Source of the DNA: Rhizobium sp. FKL33
GTDB taxonomy: Bacteria > Pseudomonadota > Alphaproteobacteria > Rhizobiales > Rhizobiaceae
NCBI RefSeq assembly: GCF_005222915.1
Contig: NZ_STFX01000005.1
Coordinates: 150,488-214,487, forward strand
Direction: 5' to 3'
DNA length: 64,000 nt
The position numbers and the translations under genes are program-made. Below the pieces are notes generated by a model that was not told the origin of the DNA, made no database searches, and was given only the letters and a program-made list of their open reading frames with translations. How positions within the stretch are numbered: position 1 is the stretch's first letter; the number at the start of each line of letters is the position of its first letter. Positions 8,287 to 16,903 of this stretch are shown here, piece after piece.

Positions 8287-8622
8287 ATGCACAGACTATT
8301 GACGGCCCTTGTGATCATAGCGTCGGCAGGCGCGGCTTTTGCCGCAGAACCGATCGAGGGCAACTGGAAAACCAAAAGCGGGGAAACGGCGGCAATCGCC
8401 AAATGCGGCGGCGCCTATTGCGTCACGTTGAAGACGGGAAAATATGCAGGCAAGCGCATCGGCAAGATGTCGGGAACCGGCGCTGATTACGAGGGTGAAA
8501 TCACCGATCCAGCCGAAGACAAAACCTATTCCGGCTATGCGACGGTGTCAGGCGCTTCAATGAAGCTGAAAGGCTGCGTGATGGGCGTGTTCTGCAAGTC
8601 GCAGACCTGGACCAGGCTCTAA
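8287..8622 (+). CDS. DUF2147-type exported protein
   Basis: A 111-residue protein with a clear signal peptide, MHRLLTALVIIASAGAAFA cut before AEP. The mature part, EPIEGNWKTKSGETAAIAKC with WTRL at the end, has the lipocalin-like layout of DUF2147 proteins, although it is shorter than usual. Four cysteines (CGGAYC and later CVMGVFC) could form disulfides in the periplasm. GGGAGG sits just before the ATG at 8287; an in-frame codon at 8257 would put charged residues before the signal. Function unknown. A terminator follows. Confidence 0.75.
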   Translation: MHRLLTALVIIASAGAAFAAEPIEGNWKTKSGETAAIAKCGGAYCVTLKTGKYAGKRIGKMSGTGADYEGEITDPAEDKTYSGYATVSGASMKLKGCVMGVFCKSQTWTRL

Positions 8623-8642
8623 ACAAGCAACAGAGACGACGA

Positions 8643-8671
8643 GGGCGGCCCCGCCTGGGAGCCGCCCTTTT
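8643..8671 (+). terminator. Intrinsic terminator after the DUF2147 gene
   Basis: GGGCGGC (8643-8649) pairs with GCCGCCC (8661-8667), followed by TTTTGTT. It lies between two convergent genes. Confidence 0.75.
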
Positions 8672-8676
8672 GTTGA

Positions 8677-9378
8677 TCAGCGCGCGCGCTGACCAAACAG
8701 GATTTTCTGGGCTTCCTTGTCTTCGGCGAGATTGGCCTGCCGCTCCCGCTCTTCCTTACCGACCGCAATGCCCTTGAGAACGGCCGGACGCTGATGCAGG
8801 CGCTCGAACCAGGCCTTGAGATGCGGGAAATCGTCGAGATCCTGCCCCTGGTTCTTGTGAGGGATCACCCAGCCGATACAGGCCATGTCGGCGGTCGAAT
8901 AGTCGCCGGCGAGATAATCGCGATCGGCGAGCCGCTTATTCATGACGCCATAAAGACGATTGACCTCATTGGTGTAACGGTCGATGCCGTACTGGATCTT
9001 TTCCGGCGCATAATTGCGGAAATGATGCGCCTGCCCGGCCATCGGGCCGAGACCGCCCATCTGCCAGAACAGCCATTGATCCACCTCGACGCGGGCGCGT
9101 TCATCGGCGGGATAGAACTTGCCGAACTTTCGGCCAAGATATTGCAGGATGGCGCCGGATTCGAACACCGATATCGGCGCGCCGCCAGGGCCGTCGGGAT
9201 CGACGATCGCCGGCATGCGATTGTTGGGCGCGATGGCCAGGAAAGACGGCTCGAACTGCTCGCCCTTGGAAATATTGATGTATTTGATCTGGTAGGGCGC
9301 TTCGAGCTCCTCCAGCATGATGGTGATTTTCCAACCGTTCGGCGTCGGCCAGTAATAGAGGTCTATGGGCGCGGACAT
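8677..9378 (-). CDS. YfcG/YghU-like glutathione S-transferase family protein
   Basis: A 233-residue two-domain protein. The thioredoxin-like N-domain starts IDLYYWPTPNGWKITIMLEE, the marker of the Nu-class YfcG group, with NNRMPAIVD (cis-Pro) near residue 53 and FESGAILQYL near 72. The helical C-domain covers about 95-215. Members bind two glutathione molecules and act as disulfide-bond reductases rather than classic transferases. The N-terminal Thr/Asn that replace the usual catalytic residue are present. It stands alone, convergent with the DUF2147 gene. Confidence 0.88.
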   Translation of the reverse strand: MSAPIDLYYWPTPNGWKITIMLEELEAPYQIKYINISKGEQFEPSFLAIAPNNRMPAIVDPDGPGGAPISVFESGAILQYLGRKFGKFYPADERARVEVDQWLFWQMGGLGPMAGQAHHFRNYAPEKIQYGIDRYTNEVNRLYGVMNKRLADRDYLAGDYSTADMACIGWVIPHKNQGQDLDDFPHLKAWFERLHQRPAVLKGIAVGKEERERQANLAEDKEAQKILFGQRAR

Positions 9379-9532
9379 GGGCGTCTCCTTGATGGGAATG
9401 ACGGAAGGTAGTGTCTGGGTTAACGGCCGGCAACCACTCTGAACTGAAAATGAATGCTGAGGTCAGCGCGGGTTCAGTCCCGTCTGGTTAGGGTTTGCCT
9501 CATAGACAACGCCTGTGGGAGAAACGCCTGAC

Positions 9533-9700
9533 ATGAATGCGATCATGATGCGCCGCTTTGCGATCATCTGCCTCGGGGCCGCCCTGTTCGCGCTGGGACT
9601 GCAGATCGTCGTCGAACATCACTCGCGCGCGCCGCATCTCGCTCAGTTCGGGGGCCATGCCTGCTCAAACCCGCTGAATCCCAGCTGCGGGATCCGGTGA
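9533..9700 (+). CDS. Small single-span membrane protein, unknown
   Basis: A 55-residue open frame. It has a basic N-terminus, MNAIMMRR, and one strong hydrophobic span, FAIICLGAALFALGLQIVV (residues 9-27), then a short polar tail with two cysteines (ACSNPLNPSC) that could form a disulfide on the periplasmic side. A GTG at 9515 could add six residues. The ribosome binding site is weak, so the gene is plausible but not certain. It lies 106 bp upstream of amn. Confidence 0.45.
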   Translation: MNAIMMRRFAIICLGAALFALGLQIVVEHHSRAPHLAQFGGHACSNPLNPSCGIR

Positions 9701-9806
9701 TTGCTTCCGCCGATAGCGGCTCATACCGCGTCGCAGCGCGAAAATTTCGCGGGAATGCGCTCTTCGGGACTGTTCAACTGTCATAAAGCGCCTTCTATTA
9801 TAGCGC

Positions 9807-11309
9807 ATGGCCAAGCGAATCCTCTCTTCCCTCACCCTGAACGTCATTTCCCCGGAGCCGTTCGAGCCCGCGTCTTTCACAACGGCGGACGAGGCCGTCG
9901 ACGCGATCGCGGCGCTTTACGAGCGCAACACATCCTTCCTGCGCTCCGCCTTCGAGAAGATTATCCAAGGCGGCGCCGCCGAGGGCCGCTACCGCGCCTT
10001 CTATCCTGAAATCCGACTGGGAACGGTGCGCTACGACCATGTCGATTCCCGCCTGCCCTATGGTTTCCTGAGCGAACCCGGCGAATATTCGACCACCATC
10101 ACCCGCCCTCTCCTGTTCAAGCATTATCTGAAGACGCAGATCGGCCAGCTTCTGAAGAACCACGGCCTGCCGGTGATCGTCGCGGAATCGACCACGCCCA
10201 TTCCGCTGCATTTCGCCTTCGGCGAAGGCGCGCATATCGAAGCGTCGGTCGGCAGCACCATCGAAGCGCCCCTGCGCGACCTGTTCGACACACCCGATCT
10301 TTCGACCACCGACGACGAGATCGCCAATGGCGAATATGAGCCGCCGCCGGGCACGCCCAAGCCGCTCGCGCCCTTCACCGCCCAGCGCATCGATTACTCG
10401 CTGGCGCGTCTCAGCCATTACACGGCGACGAAAGCCGAGCATTTCCAGAATTTCGTGCTGTTCACCAATTACCAGTTCTATATCGATGAGTTTTGCGCCT
10501 GGGCGCGCCGGCAGATGTCGGAAGGCGGCAACGGCTACACGGCTTTCGTGGAGCCCGGCAACCTGGTCACCTATCCCGGCGAGGACGCGCCGAGCGAGGG
10601 ATCGCCCGCCCAGCGCCTGCCGCAGATGCCGACCTATCACATCAAGCGCAAGGGCCATGCCGGCATCACCATGGTCAATATCGGCGTCGGTCCTTCCAAC
10701 GCCAAGACCATCACCGACCATATCGCCGTTCTCCGGCCACATGCCTGGCTGATGCTCGGCCATTGCGCGGGATTGCGGAACTCCCAGCGTCTCGGCGATT
10801 ACGTTCTGGCGCATGCCTATATGCGCGAAGACCATGTGCTGGACGACGATCTGCCGGTCTGGGTGCCGATCCCCGCACTCGCAGAAGTGCAGCAGGCGCT
10901 GCAGGATGCGGTGGCGGAAGTCACCGGCTATGACGGCTATGAGCTCAAGCGCATCATGCGCACCGGCACTGTCGCCACCATCGACAACCGCAACTGGGAA
11001 CTTCGCGACCAGTCCGGCCCCGTCAAGCGGCTGTCGCAGGCCCGCGCGATCGCGCTCGACATGGAATCGGCCACCATCGCCGCCAACGGCTTCCGCTTCC
11101 GCGTGCCCTATGGAACGCTGCTCTGCGTGTCCGACAAGCCGCTGCATGGCGAATTGAAGCTGCCGGGCATGGCGACCGCCTTCTACAAGAGCCAGGTCAG
11201 CCAGCATTTGAAGATCGGCCTGCTCGCTTTGGAAAAACTCTCGGCCATGTCGCCGGAAAAACTGCATTCACGTAAATTGCGCAGCTTCTTCGAAACGGCC
11301 TTCCAGTGA
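9807..11309 (+). CDS. amn: AMP nucleosidase
   Basis: A 500-residue enzyme that hydrolyses AMP to adenine and ribose 5-phosphate. An N-terminal AMN-specific domain (about 15-170) carries YPEIRLGTVRYDH and AHIEASVGSTIEAPLRDLFDTPDL. The C-terminal part (about 275-470) is a nucleoside phosphorylase-like fold with VGPSNAKTITDHIAVLRPHA, MLGHCAGLRNSQRLGDYVLA and ALDMESATIAANGFRFRVPY. Length and domain order match the family. The stop overlaps the GTG of the methyltransferase gene, so the two are probably co-translated. Confidence 0.95.
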   Translation: MAKRILSSLTLNVISPEPFEPASFTTADEAVDAIAALYERNTSFLRSAFEKIIQGGAAEGRYRAFYPEIRLGTVRYDHVDSRLPYGFLSEPGEYSTTITRPLLFKHYLKTQIGQLLKNHGLPVIVAESTTPIPLHFAFGEGAHIEASVGSTIEAPLRDLFDTPDLSTTDDEIANGEYEPPPGTPKPLAPFTAQRIDYSLARLSHYTATKAEHFQNFVLFTNYQFYIDEFCAWARRQMSEGGNGYTAFVEPGNLVTYPGEDAPSEGSPAQRLPQMPTYHIKRKGHAGITMVNIGVGPSNAKTITDHIAVLRPHAWLMLGHCAGLRNSQRLGDYVLAHAYMREDHVLDDDLPVWVPIPALAEVQQALQDAVAEVTGYDGYELKRIMRTGTVATIDNRNWELRDQSGPVKRLSQARAIALDMESATIAANGFRFRVPYGTLLCVSDKPLHGELKLPGMATAFYKSQVSQHLKIGLLALEKLSAMSPEKLHSRKLRSFFETAFQ

Positions 11310-12052
11310 CCGGGCAGGAAGACGACCGGCTCTACAGCGATCCGCGGCTGGTCGACTTCTATGATCTCGAAAACGGCTGGGGGCCGGATACGCGCTATTG
11401 CGCGGAACTCGCCCGCACCGCCGGCTCCGTGCTCGATTTCGGCTGCGGCACAGGCCTGTTTCTCGTCGGCATCGCCGATGGCAGGCCGATGGTCGGCGTC
11501 GATCCGGCTGACGCCATGCTCGATGTGGCGCGGCGCCGCGACAAGGGCGCCCATGTGCGCTGGGTTAAAGGCGACATACGCAATATCCGCCTCGGAGAGC
11601 GGTTCGATCTGGTCACCATGACCGGGCATGCCTTCCAATGTCTGCTGACCGATGCGGATGTCGCCGCAGCTCTCGACACCATCGCCGCGCATCTGACGCC
11701 GTCGGGCCAGTTCATTTTCGACACCCGAAATCCAGTCCGGAGAGAATGGGAAAGCTGGACGCCCCAGGCGTCGCGACGGATCGTTGCTCATCCCGTTTAT
11801 GGCGATGTAGAAAGCTGGAACGACATCACCTTCGACGAAGCAACCGGGATCGTATGCTATGAGACCGTCTATCGCCTGCCATCTGGCGAAACGCTGTCGT
11901 CCCATTCGTCGATCCGGTTCATCGACCAGGCGCGGCTCGCGGGCCTGATCGCCCGCGCCGGCCTCGTCGTCGACATCTGGTTCGGCGACTGGACCGGCGC
12001 TCCCTTCGAGCCGCGGTCCAAGGAAATCATACCCTTCGGTCGATTGGCTTGA
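11306..12052 (+). CDS. Class I SAM-dependent methyltransferase
   Basis: A 248-residue protein with the SAM-binding glycine motif VLDFGCGTGLFLVGIA near residue 44, the acidic residue in VGVDPADAML, and the later TMTGHAFQCL and FIFDTRNPVRREW segments of the Methyltransf_25 type. The start is a GTG that overlaps the amn stop (GTGA), as expected for a coupled pair. Substrate unknown. Its last 26 bp overlap the end of the convergent lipid kinase gene. Confidence 0.82.
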   Translation: MTGQEDDRLYSDPRLVDFYDLENGWGPDTRYCAELARTAGSVLDFGCGTGLFLVGIADGRPMVGVDPADAMLDVARRRDKGAHVRWVKGDIRNIRLGERFDLVTMTGHAFQCLLTDADVAAALDTIAAHLTPSGQFIFDTRNPVRREWESWTPQASRRIVAHPVYGDVESWNDITFDEATGIVCYETVYRLPSGETLSSHSSIRFIDQARLAGLIARAGLVVDIWFGDWTGAPFEPRSKEIIPFGRLA

Positions 12053-12956
12053 GATGAGCGTCGGCCGGGGCGATGACTTTCAACTCGCCGGGATGCAGCC
12101 GGATCTGCACATCGCGCGGCAAGCGCATCAACTCGCCGTCGAGCACGAAATTGGCGGCCCGGTAGAGTTTGGGAAAATGCAGGTCGACCGACTGCGCCTT
12201 CATCTCGGTGATCGAGGGGTTTGCTTTCAGCCTGCCGCGCAGCACATCGACGGCCAGCCCTACCGCAGCCGTCGAATCCAGCGGATCGGCGATATAGAAG
12301 CCCAGATGTCCGGCTTTGACATCCTCGGCCACCAGCAGGCCGTTTTCGCCGAAGGGGTTGTTGGACACCGAAATCGCCGAGACCATGCGATGCTCCCGAT
12401 GCCCGTCCGCGTCGAATTCGATCTCGAAGCGCGGCGGGTTGAGCACCGCGCCGACTGCGGCGCGCACATTGGCGGCAATCTTGCCGGCCCTCGAGCCGTA
12501 GCTCATCTGGTTTCGGTAGCGCACCATGCGCGCATGCATGCCGGCGGAGAACTGATGCACGAAGGCGCGACCGTTGACGCTGCCGATATCGGCGTCGTCG
12601 ATGACGCCGTCCGCAAGCGCGGGAAGCACCTGCCAGACGTCGAGCGGCAGCCGGAGCGTGCGGGCGAAGAGATTCATCGTGCCGGCCGGAATGACGCCGA
12701 GCGGCATGCCCGCCTTCCAGGCGATGCCGGCCGCCGAGGAAATCGTGCCGTCGCCGCCCCCGGCGATGATCGCATCGAGATCGTCGCGCCCCGCCGCCTT
12801 TTCGAGTGCTGCGCCAATGTCGGACCCTTCGACGACCACCGTCTCGAGCGCATGGCCGCGTTCGGCGAAAACTTCGGCCATCTTGGCCTGATACGCCGTC
12901 ATGTCCGTCGTCCGGAATGTGCCGCCGTCGCGGTTGAGAATTGCCTTGATCTTCAA
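12027..12956 (-). CDS. Diacylglycerol/lipid kinase family protein
   Basis: A 309-residue DAGK-catalytic-domain protein. IIAGGGDGTISSA at residues 63-75 contains the nucleotide-binding GGGDGT, followed by PLGVIPAGTMNLFARTL, the usual second motif. The C-terminal beta-sandwich ends with AANFVLDGELMRLP, matching the family's DGE motif. It probably phosphorylates a lipid or sphingosine-like substrate at the membrane; the exact lipid is unknown. It is transcribed away from the MFS gene and overlaps the methyltransferase gene end by 26 bp. Confidence 0.88.
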   Translation of the reverse strand: MKIKAILNRDGGTFRTTDMTAYQAKMAEVFAERGHALETVVVEGSDIGAALEKAAGRDDLDAIIAGGGDGTISSAAGIAWKAGMPLGVIPAGTMNLFARTLRLPLDVWQVLPALADGVIDDADIGSVNGRAFVHQFSAGMHARMVRYRNQMSYGSRAGKIAANVRAAVGAVLNPPRFEIEFDADGHREHRMVSAISVSNNPFGENGLLVAEDVKAGHLGFYIADPLDSTAAVGLAVDVLRGRLKANPSITEMKAQSVDLHFPKLYRAANFVLDGELMRLPRDVQIRLHPGELKVIAPADAHLKPIDRRV

Positions 12957-13105
12957 GCGTCGTCTCCCGTGTCCTCAGCAGGATATAGGCTCGTTTTCCG
13001 CGATTTTTAGGCGCAGCCGGGTCAGTAACGCGCAGAAACGACTTTTGATCATTGTCATCTGCTTTTGCGCCGCAAAATCGCCTTTACCGCAATGCAAAAT
13101 CCCTA

Positions 13106-13119
13106 TTATAGTATTATAA
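13106..13119. promoter_or_regulatory. Small AT-rich inverted repeat upstream of the MFS gene
   Basis: TTATA (13106-13110) and TATAA (13115-13119) form an inverted repeat with a 4-bp centre in the 248-bp gap between the divergent lipid kinase and MFS genes. It may be a regulator site or part of a -10 region. Confidence 0.3.
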
Positions 13120-13204
13120 CTGATCATTGGACGGCCTGAATCGCCTGCGCCGCTGCCATTCTCGACATCAGGGCTTTTAGAGCCCTTTCAGACGGATCTT
13201 CACC

Positions 13205-14422
13205 GTGAGCGACGCTGTTTGCACCGACACCATTCCTGTTTCCGACGAAGCGCCTGCGCTGACGCGCTTCCAGGTCGCCCTGGTGATCCTGGCGCTGGCC
13301 TGCGGCGGCTTCGGCATCGGCACCGGCGAATTCGCCATCATGGGCCTGTTGCCGGACGTCGCAAAGACCTTTGCCGTGACCACGCCGGAAGCAGGTTACG
13401 TGATCAGCGCCTATGCGCTGGGCGTGGTGATCGGCGCGCCGCTGATCGCCATTCTCGGAGCCAAATCCTCCCGTCGTTCCCTGCTGCTCGTGCTGATGAG
13501 CGTCTTCGCCGCCGGCAACCTAGCCAGCGCGATCGCGCCGGATTTCTGGAGCTTCACCGCGCTCCGCTTCCTCTCCGGCTTGCCGCATGGCGCCTATTTC
13601 GGCGTCTCCGCGCTCGTCGCCGCCTCGCTGGTTCCAGTATATATGCGCGCCCGCGCTGTCGGTTACGTGATGCTCGGGCTGACAGTGGCGACGCTTGTCG
13701 GAACCCCGGTGATGGCGCTGTTCGGTCAATATCTGTCCTGGCGCACGATGTTCTTTGCCGTGGGCGGCATCGGCGCGCTGACCGTCACCCTCATCTGGCT
13801 TTATCTTCCGCGCGACCAGCCGGCCAAGGGCGCGAGCGTGGCGCGTGAACTGATCGCCTTCACCCATCCGCAGGTGCTTCTGACCCTGACGCTGGCCGCC
13901 ACCGGCTTCGGCGGCATGTTCTCGATCTTCAGCTATATCGCCGGCACCGCGACTGAGGTGGCGCTGATGCCGGTCTCCATGATCCCGGTGATCATGGTAC
14001 TGTTCGGCGTCGGCATGAATGTCGGCAATGTCGTCGGCTCGAAACTCGCCGACATCTCGCTGATGGGCACGATCGGCGGCATGCTGGTGTTCAACATCGT
14101 CGTGATGACCGTTTTCGGCCTGACCGCCGCCAATCCCTATCTGCTCTGCCTATCGGTGTTTCTGATCGGCTGCACCTTCGCCGCCGGCCCCGCCGTGCAG
14201 ACGCGCCTGATGGATGTCGCCGCCGACGGGCAGACTTTGGCCGCCGCCTCGATGCATTCGGCCTTCAACATCGCCAATGCGCTGGGCGCTTGGCTCGGCG
14301 GCCTGGTGATCGCCTATGGCTATGGCTATGCCGCCACCGGCTATGTCGGCGCAATCCTGTCCTTCTTCGGCCTGTTCGTGTTCGGCGCGTCCTGGCTCCT
14401 GGAGAAGCGGGCGGCGCGCTGA
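13205..14422 (+). CDS. MFS transporter, DHA1-type efflux family
   Basis: A 405-residue, 12-span transporter. After a short polar N-terminus, FQVALVILALACGGFGIGTGEFAIMGLLPDVA begins span 1; the GTGEF motif is shared with AraJ/CmlA/YdhP-type exporters. The cytoplasmic loop after span 2 reads GAKSSRRS. The GTG at 13205 is the only start that keeps the whole N-terminal region; its ribosome binding site is weak. It probably exports small molecules such as sugars or drugs, but the substrate cannot be predicted. An Lrp-type gene converges on it. Confidence 0.85.
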   Translation: MSDAVCTDTIPVSDEAPALTRFQVALVILALACGGFGIGTGEFAIMGLLPDVAKTFAVTTPEAGYVISAYALGVVIGAPLIAILGAKSSRRSLLLVLMSVFAAGNLASAIAPDFWSFTALRFLSGLPHGAYFGVSALVAASLVPVYMRARAVGYVMLGLTVATLVGTPVMALFGQYLSWRTMFFAVGGIGALTVTLIWLYLPRDQPAKGASVARELIAFTHPQVLLTLTLAATGFGGMFSIFSYIAGTATEVALMPVSMIPVIMVLFGVGMNVGNVVGSKLADISLMGTIGGMLVFNIVVMTVFGLTAANPYLLCLSVFLIGCTFAAGPAVQTRLMDVAADGQTLAAASMHSAFNIANALGAWLGGLVIAYGYGYAATGYVGAILSFFGLFVFGASWLLEKRAAR

Positions 14423-14431
14423 CGCGCCGTC

Positions 14432-14902
14432 TCAACGCCCCGGCAATTTCAGCGGTCCATTCGCCTTCACGGTGCGGATTGCGAAATTGGATCGGATATC
14501 GGTGACCTCAGGAAGCGTCAGCAGTTTTTCCGTCAGCAGCCGCTCATAGGCTGCGAGGTCTTCGACTACGACCTCTGCCAGAAAATCCGCCTCGCCCGAG
14601 ATCATGTGGCAGGCGACAACTTCAGGCAGCGCCAGAAGCGCATCCTGCAGATTGCCGGCATTCTCGCGGCTGTGGCGGATCACCTTGAAGAACACGAACA
14701 CCGTCAGTTCGAGCCCGATATTGCGTCGGTCGACATCCGCCCTGTAACCGCGGATCACGCCGGCTTTTTCCAGAGCGCGGATGCGCCTGAGACAAGGCGA
14801 CGGCGAAAGATTGACGCGCGCGGCTATATCGACATTGCTCATGCGCGCATCCTCCTGCAGCGCATCGATGATCGCGAGATCGAATTCGTCCAGCTTTGGC
14901 AT
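14432..14902 (-). CDS. Lrp/AsnC family transcriptional regulator
   Basis: A 156-residue protein. The N-terminal helix-turn-helix reads LDEFDLAIIDALQEDARMSNVDIAARVNLSPSPCLRRIRALEKAGVI in three helices (about 4-50). A C-terminal RAM (ACT-like) effector domain follows, with VVACHMISGEADFLAEVVVEDL. Such proteins usually bind an amino acid and control nearby transport genes. It is divergent from an EamA exporter at 15034, and the 131-bp gap between them is the likely operator, so that exporter is a good candidate target. Confidence 0.9.
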   Translation of the reverse strand: MPKLDEFDLAIIDALQEDARMSNVDIAARVNLSPSPCLRRIRALEKAGVIRGYRADVDRRNIGLELTVFVFFKVIRHSRENAGNLQDALLALPEVVACHMISGEADFLAEVVVEDLAAYERLLTEKLLTLPEVTDIRSNFAIRTVKANGPLKLPGR

Positions 14903-15033
14903 TTTTCACCATTTGATCGATACTCGACGCAATATTCCGTCCTATTGCTCATCTTTCAAGCCACAAGACGCAAGGACATGCGCGCCGCAGCTGGATTAAT
15001 GTTCCCGAATTGTGGATTCAGGGGGGCAGACAG

Positions 15034-15945
15034 ATGGCCATGGCGACGGAGACAGCAACGTCACGCGAAACATCGCCCTTGCTGGGCCGCCTGGCGGCGC
15101 TTTCGGTGGTGGCGATCTGGGCGGCGTGGCTGGTCTCGACGCGGCATGGAACCGTCTCGTCGCTCAAGGCCGTCGATCTCAGCCTGTTGCGCTACGGCAT
15201 TCCGGCCCTCGTCCTCGCGCCGGTCTGGCTCAGGACAGGTCTCTGGCCCAGGAAGACGCCCAAATGGCCTCTGGTGCTGATGATCCTCGGATCGGGGGCG
15301 CCCTTCTTCCAGATCGTGGCCATTGGCATGCGGGCGACGCCCGCCTCGGCGGCAGGCGTACTGTTGCCGGGCGTGATGCCGCTTGCAACGGCGCTGATCG
15401 GCGTGGCGGTCTATCGCGAACGCCCTGACCTGATGCGTTGGTTCGGAATGGGCGCCATTGCGCTCGGCGGGATGGTGATGCTCGCGGTCGGCGCAGGCGA
15501 TGTGGAGCTTGGCTGGAAAAGCTATCTGATCCTGCCGTTCTGCGCCGCGCTCTGGGCTGTTTTCACCCATGCCTTCCGGCGCTCCGGCCTGACGGCGCTC
15601 GAAGGCGGCGCGCTGGTCTGCGTCTGGTCGACGCTGATCACGCTCACACTCATCCCGTTTCTGGGACTGAGCCTGTTCTCCGCGCCGCTCGGCGAAGTCG
15701 CCCTGCAAGTGCTGACGCAGGGCGTTCTCTCGGGTCTCTGCGCCACATTGCTCTATGGTTACGCCATCCGGGCGCTGGGCGGCACGTTGGCCGCCGCCTA
15801 TACCGCGGCGACGCCGGCGGCAGCCGCGATCGGAGGAGGTCTGCTGCTCGGCGAGCAGATCGGCCCAGCGACCATCGCCGCAGCCGTGATCACCGGCCTC
15901 GGCGTGGTCTTGTCGACCGGCCTGTTATCGAAACGTCAGGCCTGA
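15034..15945 (+). CDS. EamA/DMT family exporter
   Basis: A 303-residue protein with ten predicted membrane spans in two EamA repeats (about 15-145 and 160-300). The second repeat has ALGGTLAAAYTAATPAAAAIGGGLLLGE, the conserved end of the family. A GTG at 15010 is in frame, but a G-rich ribosome binding site just before 15034 favours the ATG there. Its Lrp-type neighbour suggests export of an amino acid or related metabolite. The last 10 bp overlap the end of the convergent L,D-transpeptidase gene. Confidence 0.85.
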   Translation: MAMATETATSRETSPLLGRLAALSVVAIWAAWLVSTRHGTVSSLKAVDLSLLRYGIPALVLAPVWLRTGLWPRKTPKWPLVLMILGSGAPFFQIVAIGMRATPASAAGVLLPGVMPLATALIGVAVYRERPDLMRWFGMGAIALGGMVMLAVGAGDVELGWKSYLILPFCAALWAVFTHAFRRSGLTALEGGALVCVWSTLITLTLIPFLGLSLFSAPLGEVALQVLTQGVLSGLCATLLYGYAIRALGGTLAAAYTAATPAAAAIGGGLLLGEQIGPATIAAAVITGLGVVLSTGLLSKRQA

Positions 15946-16553
15946 AGCACCACGACCTTGTCGCCGACCGAGACGCGGCTGTAGAGATCGATCACGTCGT
16001 GGTTCAACATACGGATACAGCCCGACGACATGGCGTAGCCGATCGATTGCGGCTGATTGGTGCCGTGAATGCGGAAATGAATGTCGTTGCCGCCGCGATA
16101 GAGATACATGGCGCGGGCGCCGAGCGGATTGTTGGGACCACCGGGCATACCGCCGGCGAGCGGGCCGTATTTCGCCGGCTCGCGGCGGATCATATTGGCG
16201 GTCGGCGTCCAGGTCGGCCATTCGGCCTTGCGCCCGACATGGGCGTTGCCGCGCAGTTCCAACCCTTCGCGGCCGACGCTGACCGCGTACCGGATCGCCC
16301 GGCCGCCGCCGAGCACATAATACAGGCGACGGGCCGGCGTATCGACGACCACCGTGCCGGCAGCCTGGCTGGTGGGGTAATCCACTTCGGTGCGGCGCAG
16401 TTCCGGCTTGATCTTTTCGAGCGACATGGCCGGCAGGGGATAAGGCTCGGTGGTCTGCGCCGCATAATTGGCCTTGTCCTTGGAGTGATTGGTCTGGCAA
16501 CCCGCCAGAAGCGCCGATGCGCCGAGAAGGAACGCCCGCCGAGAAACCGCCAT
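15936..16553 (-). CDS. L,D-transpeptidase (YkuD) lipoprotein
   Basis: A 205-residue protein with a twin-arginine-like n-region, AVSRRAFLLGASALLAGC. The cysteine at 19 follows a lipobox, so it should be a lipoprotein. The YkuD domain (about 66-203) has IHFRIHGTNQP with His163 and SSGCIRM with catalytic Cys179. It would make 3-3 peptidoglycan cross-links or attach proteins to peptidoglycan. Rhizobiales use such enzymes heavily in polar growth. Two CtrA-type boxes lie 13-68 bp upstream of the start, which suggests cell-cycle control. Confidence 0.92.
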   Translation of the reverse strand: MAVSRRAFLLGASALLAGCQTNHSKDKANYAAQTTEPYPLPAMSLEKIKPELRRTEVDYPTSQAAGTVVVDTPARRLYYVLGGGRAIRYAVSVGREGLELRGNAHVGRKAEWPTWTPTANMIRREPAKYGPLAGGMPGGPNNPLGARAMYLYRGGNDIHFRIHGTNQPQSIGYAMSSGCIRMLNHDVIDLYSRVSVGDKVVVLQA

Positions 16554-16565
16554 CGAATTGATTCC

Positions 16566-16621
16566 TTAATGCCCCGTTGATGGCCGGAACATTAGGAATA
16601 TTATGGTTAATGACGGGTTAA
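16566..16621 (-). promoter_or_regulatory. Two CtrA-type boxes upstream of the L,D-transpeptidase gene
   Basis: TTAA-N7-TTAA is exact at 16607-16621 (spacer TGACGGG). A second copy with one mismatch, TTAA-N7-TTGA, lies at 16566-16580. CtrA is the cell-cycle response regulator of alphaproteobacteria and its full site is TTAA-N7-TTAA. The spot fits control of the L,D-transpeptidase gene, though vapB starts 64 bp away on the other side. Confidence 0.6.
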
Positions 16622-16684
16622 ACTCGCCTTGATTGCTGACGGGGAAGGCCTGTGCTAGCCTATGAGCAACTGGAGACAGACGAC

Positions 16685-16903
16685 ATGACAACTTCGGTCC
16701 CCGTGGATGACGCACTCATCGAAAGGGCGCGCGAGGTCACAGGCATTCATGAGGCCACGGCGTTGGTGGAAAAAGCGCTTCAACAGTTCGTGCATCGAGA
16801 GGCGGCGCGCCGTCTGGCTGAATTGGGCGGCTCAGAACCTGACCTCACAATTCCGCCGCGTGCACGTTGGAACGTTGTAGACCCACTTGGATCCGGCAAA
16901 TGA
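16685..16903 (+). CDS. VapB-type antitoxin (DUF2191-like)
   Basis: A 72-residue protein, MTTSVPVDDALIERAREVTG, then TALVEKALQQFVHREAARRLAELGGSEPD. This is the VapB/DUF2191 layout of an N-terminal DNA-binding ribbon-helix-helix and a C-terminal toxin-binding tail with ARW near the end. GGAG precedes the ATG by about 10 nt; an earlier in-frame TTG or GTG has no signal. The stop overlaps the vapC start in ATGA. The family is the usual partner of VapC. Confidence 0.85.
   Translation: MTTSVPVDDALIERAREVTGIHEATALVEKALQQFVHREAARRLAELGGSEPDLTIPPRARWNVVDPLGSGK

Noticed and set aside
15010..15034. GTG at 15010 as the EamA start
   Set aside because: The ATG at 15034 has a G-rich ribosome binding site right before it, and the added residues of the longer form are not membrane-like or conserved in type.
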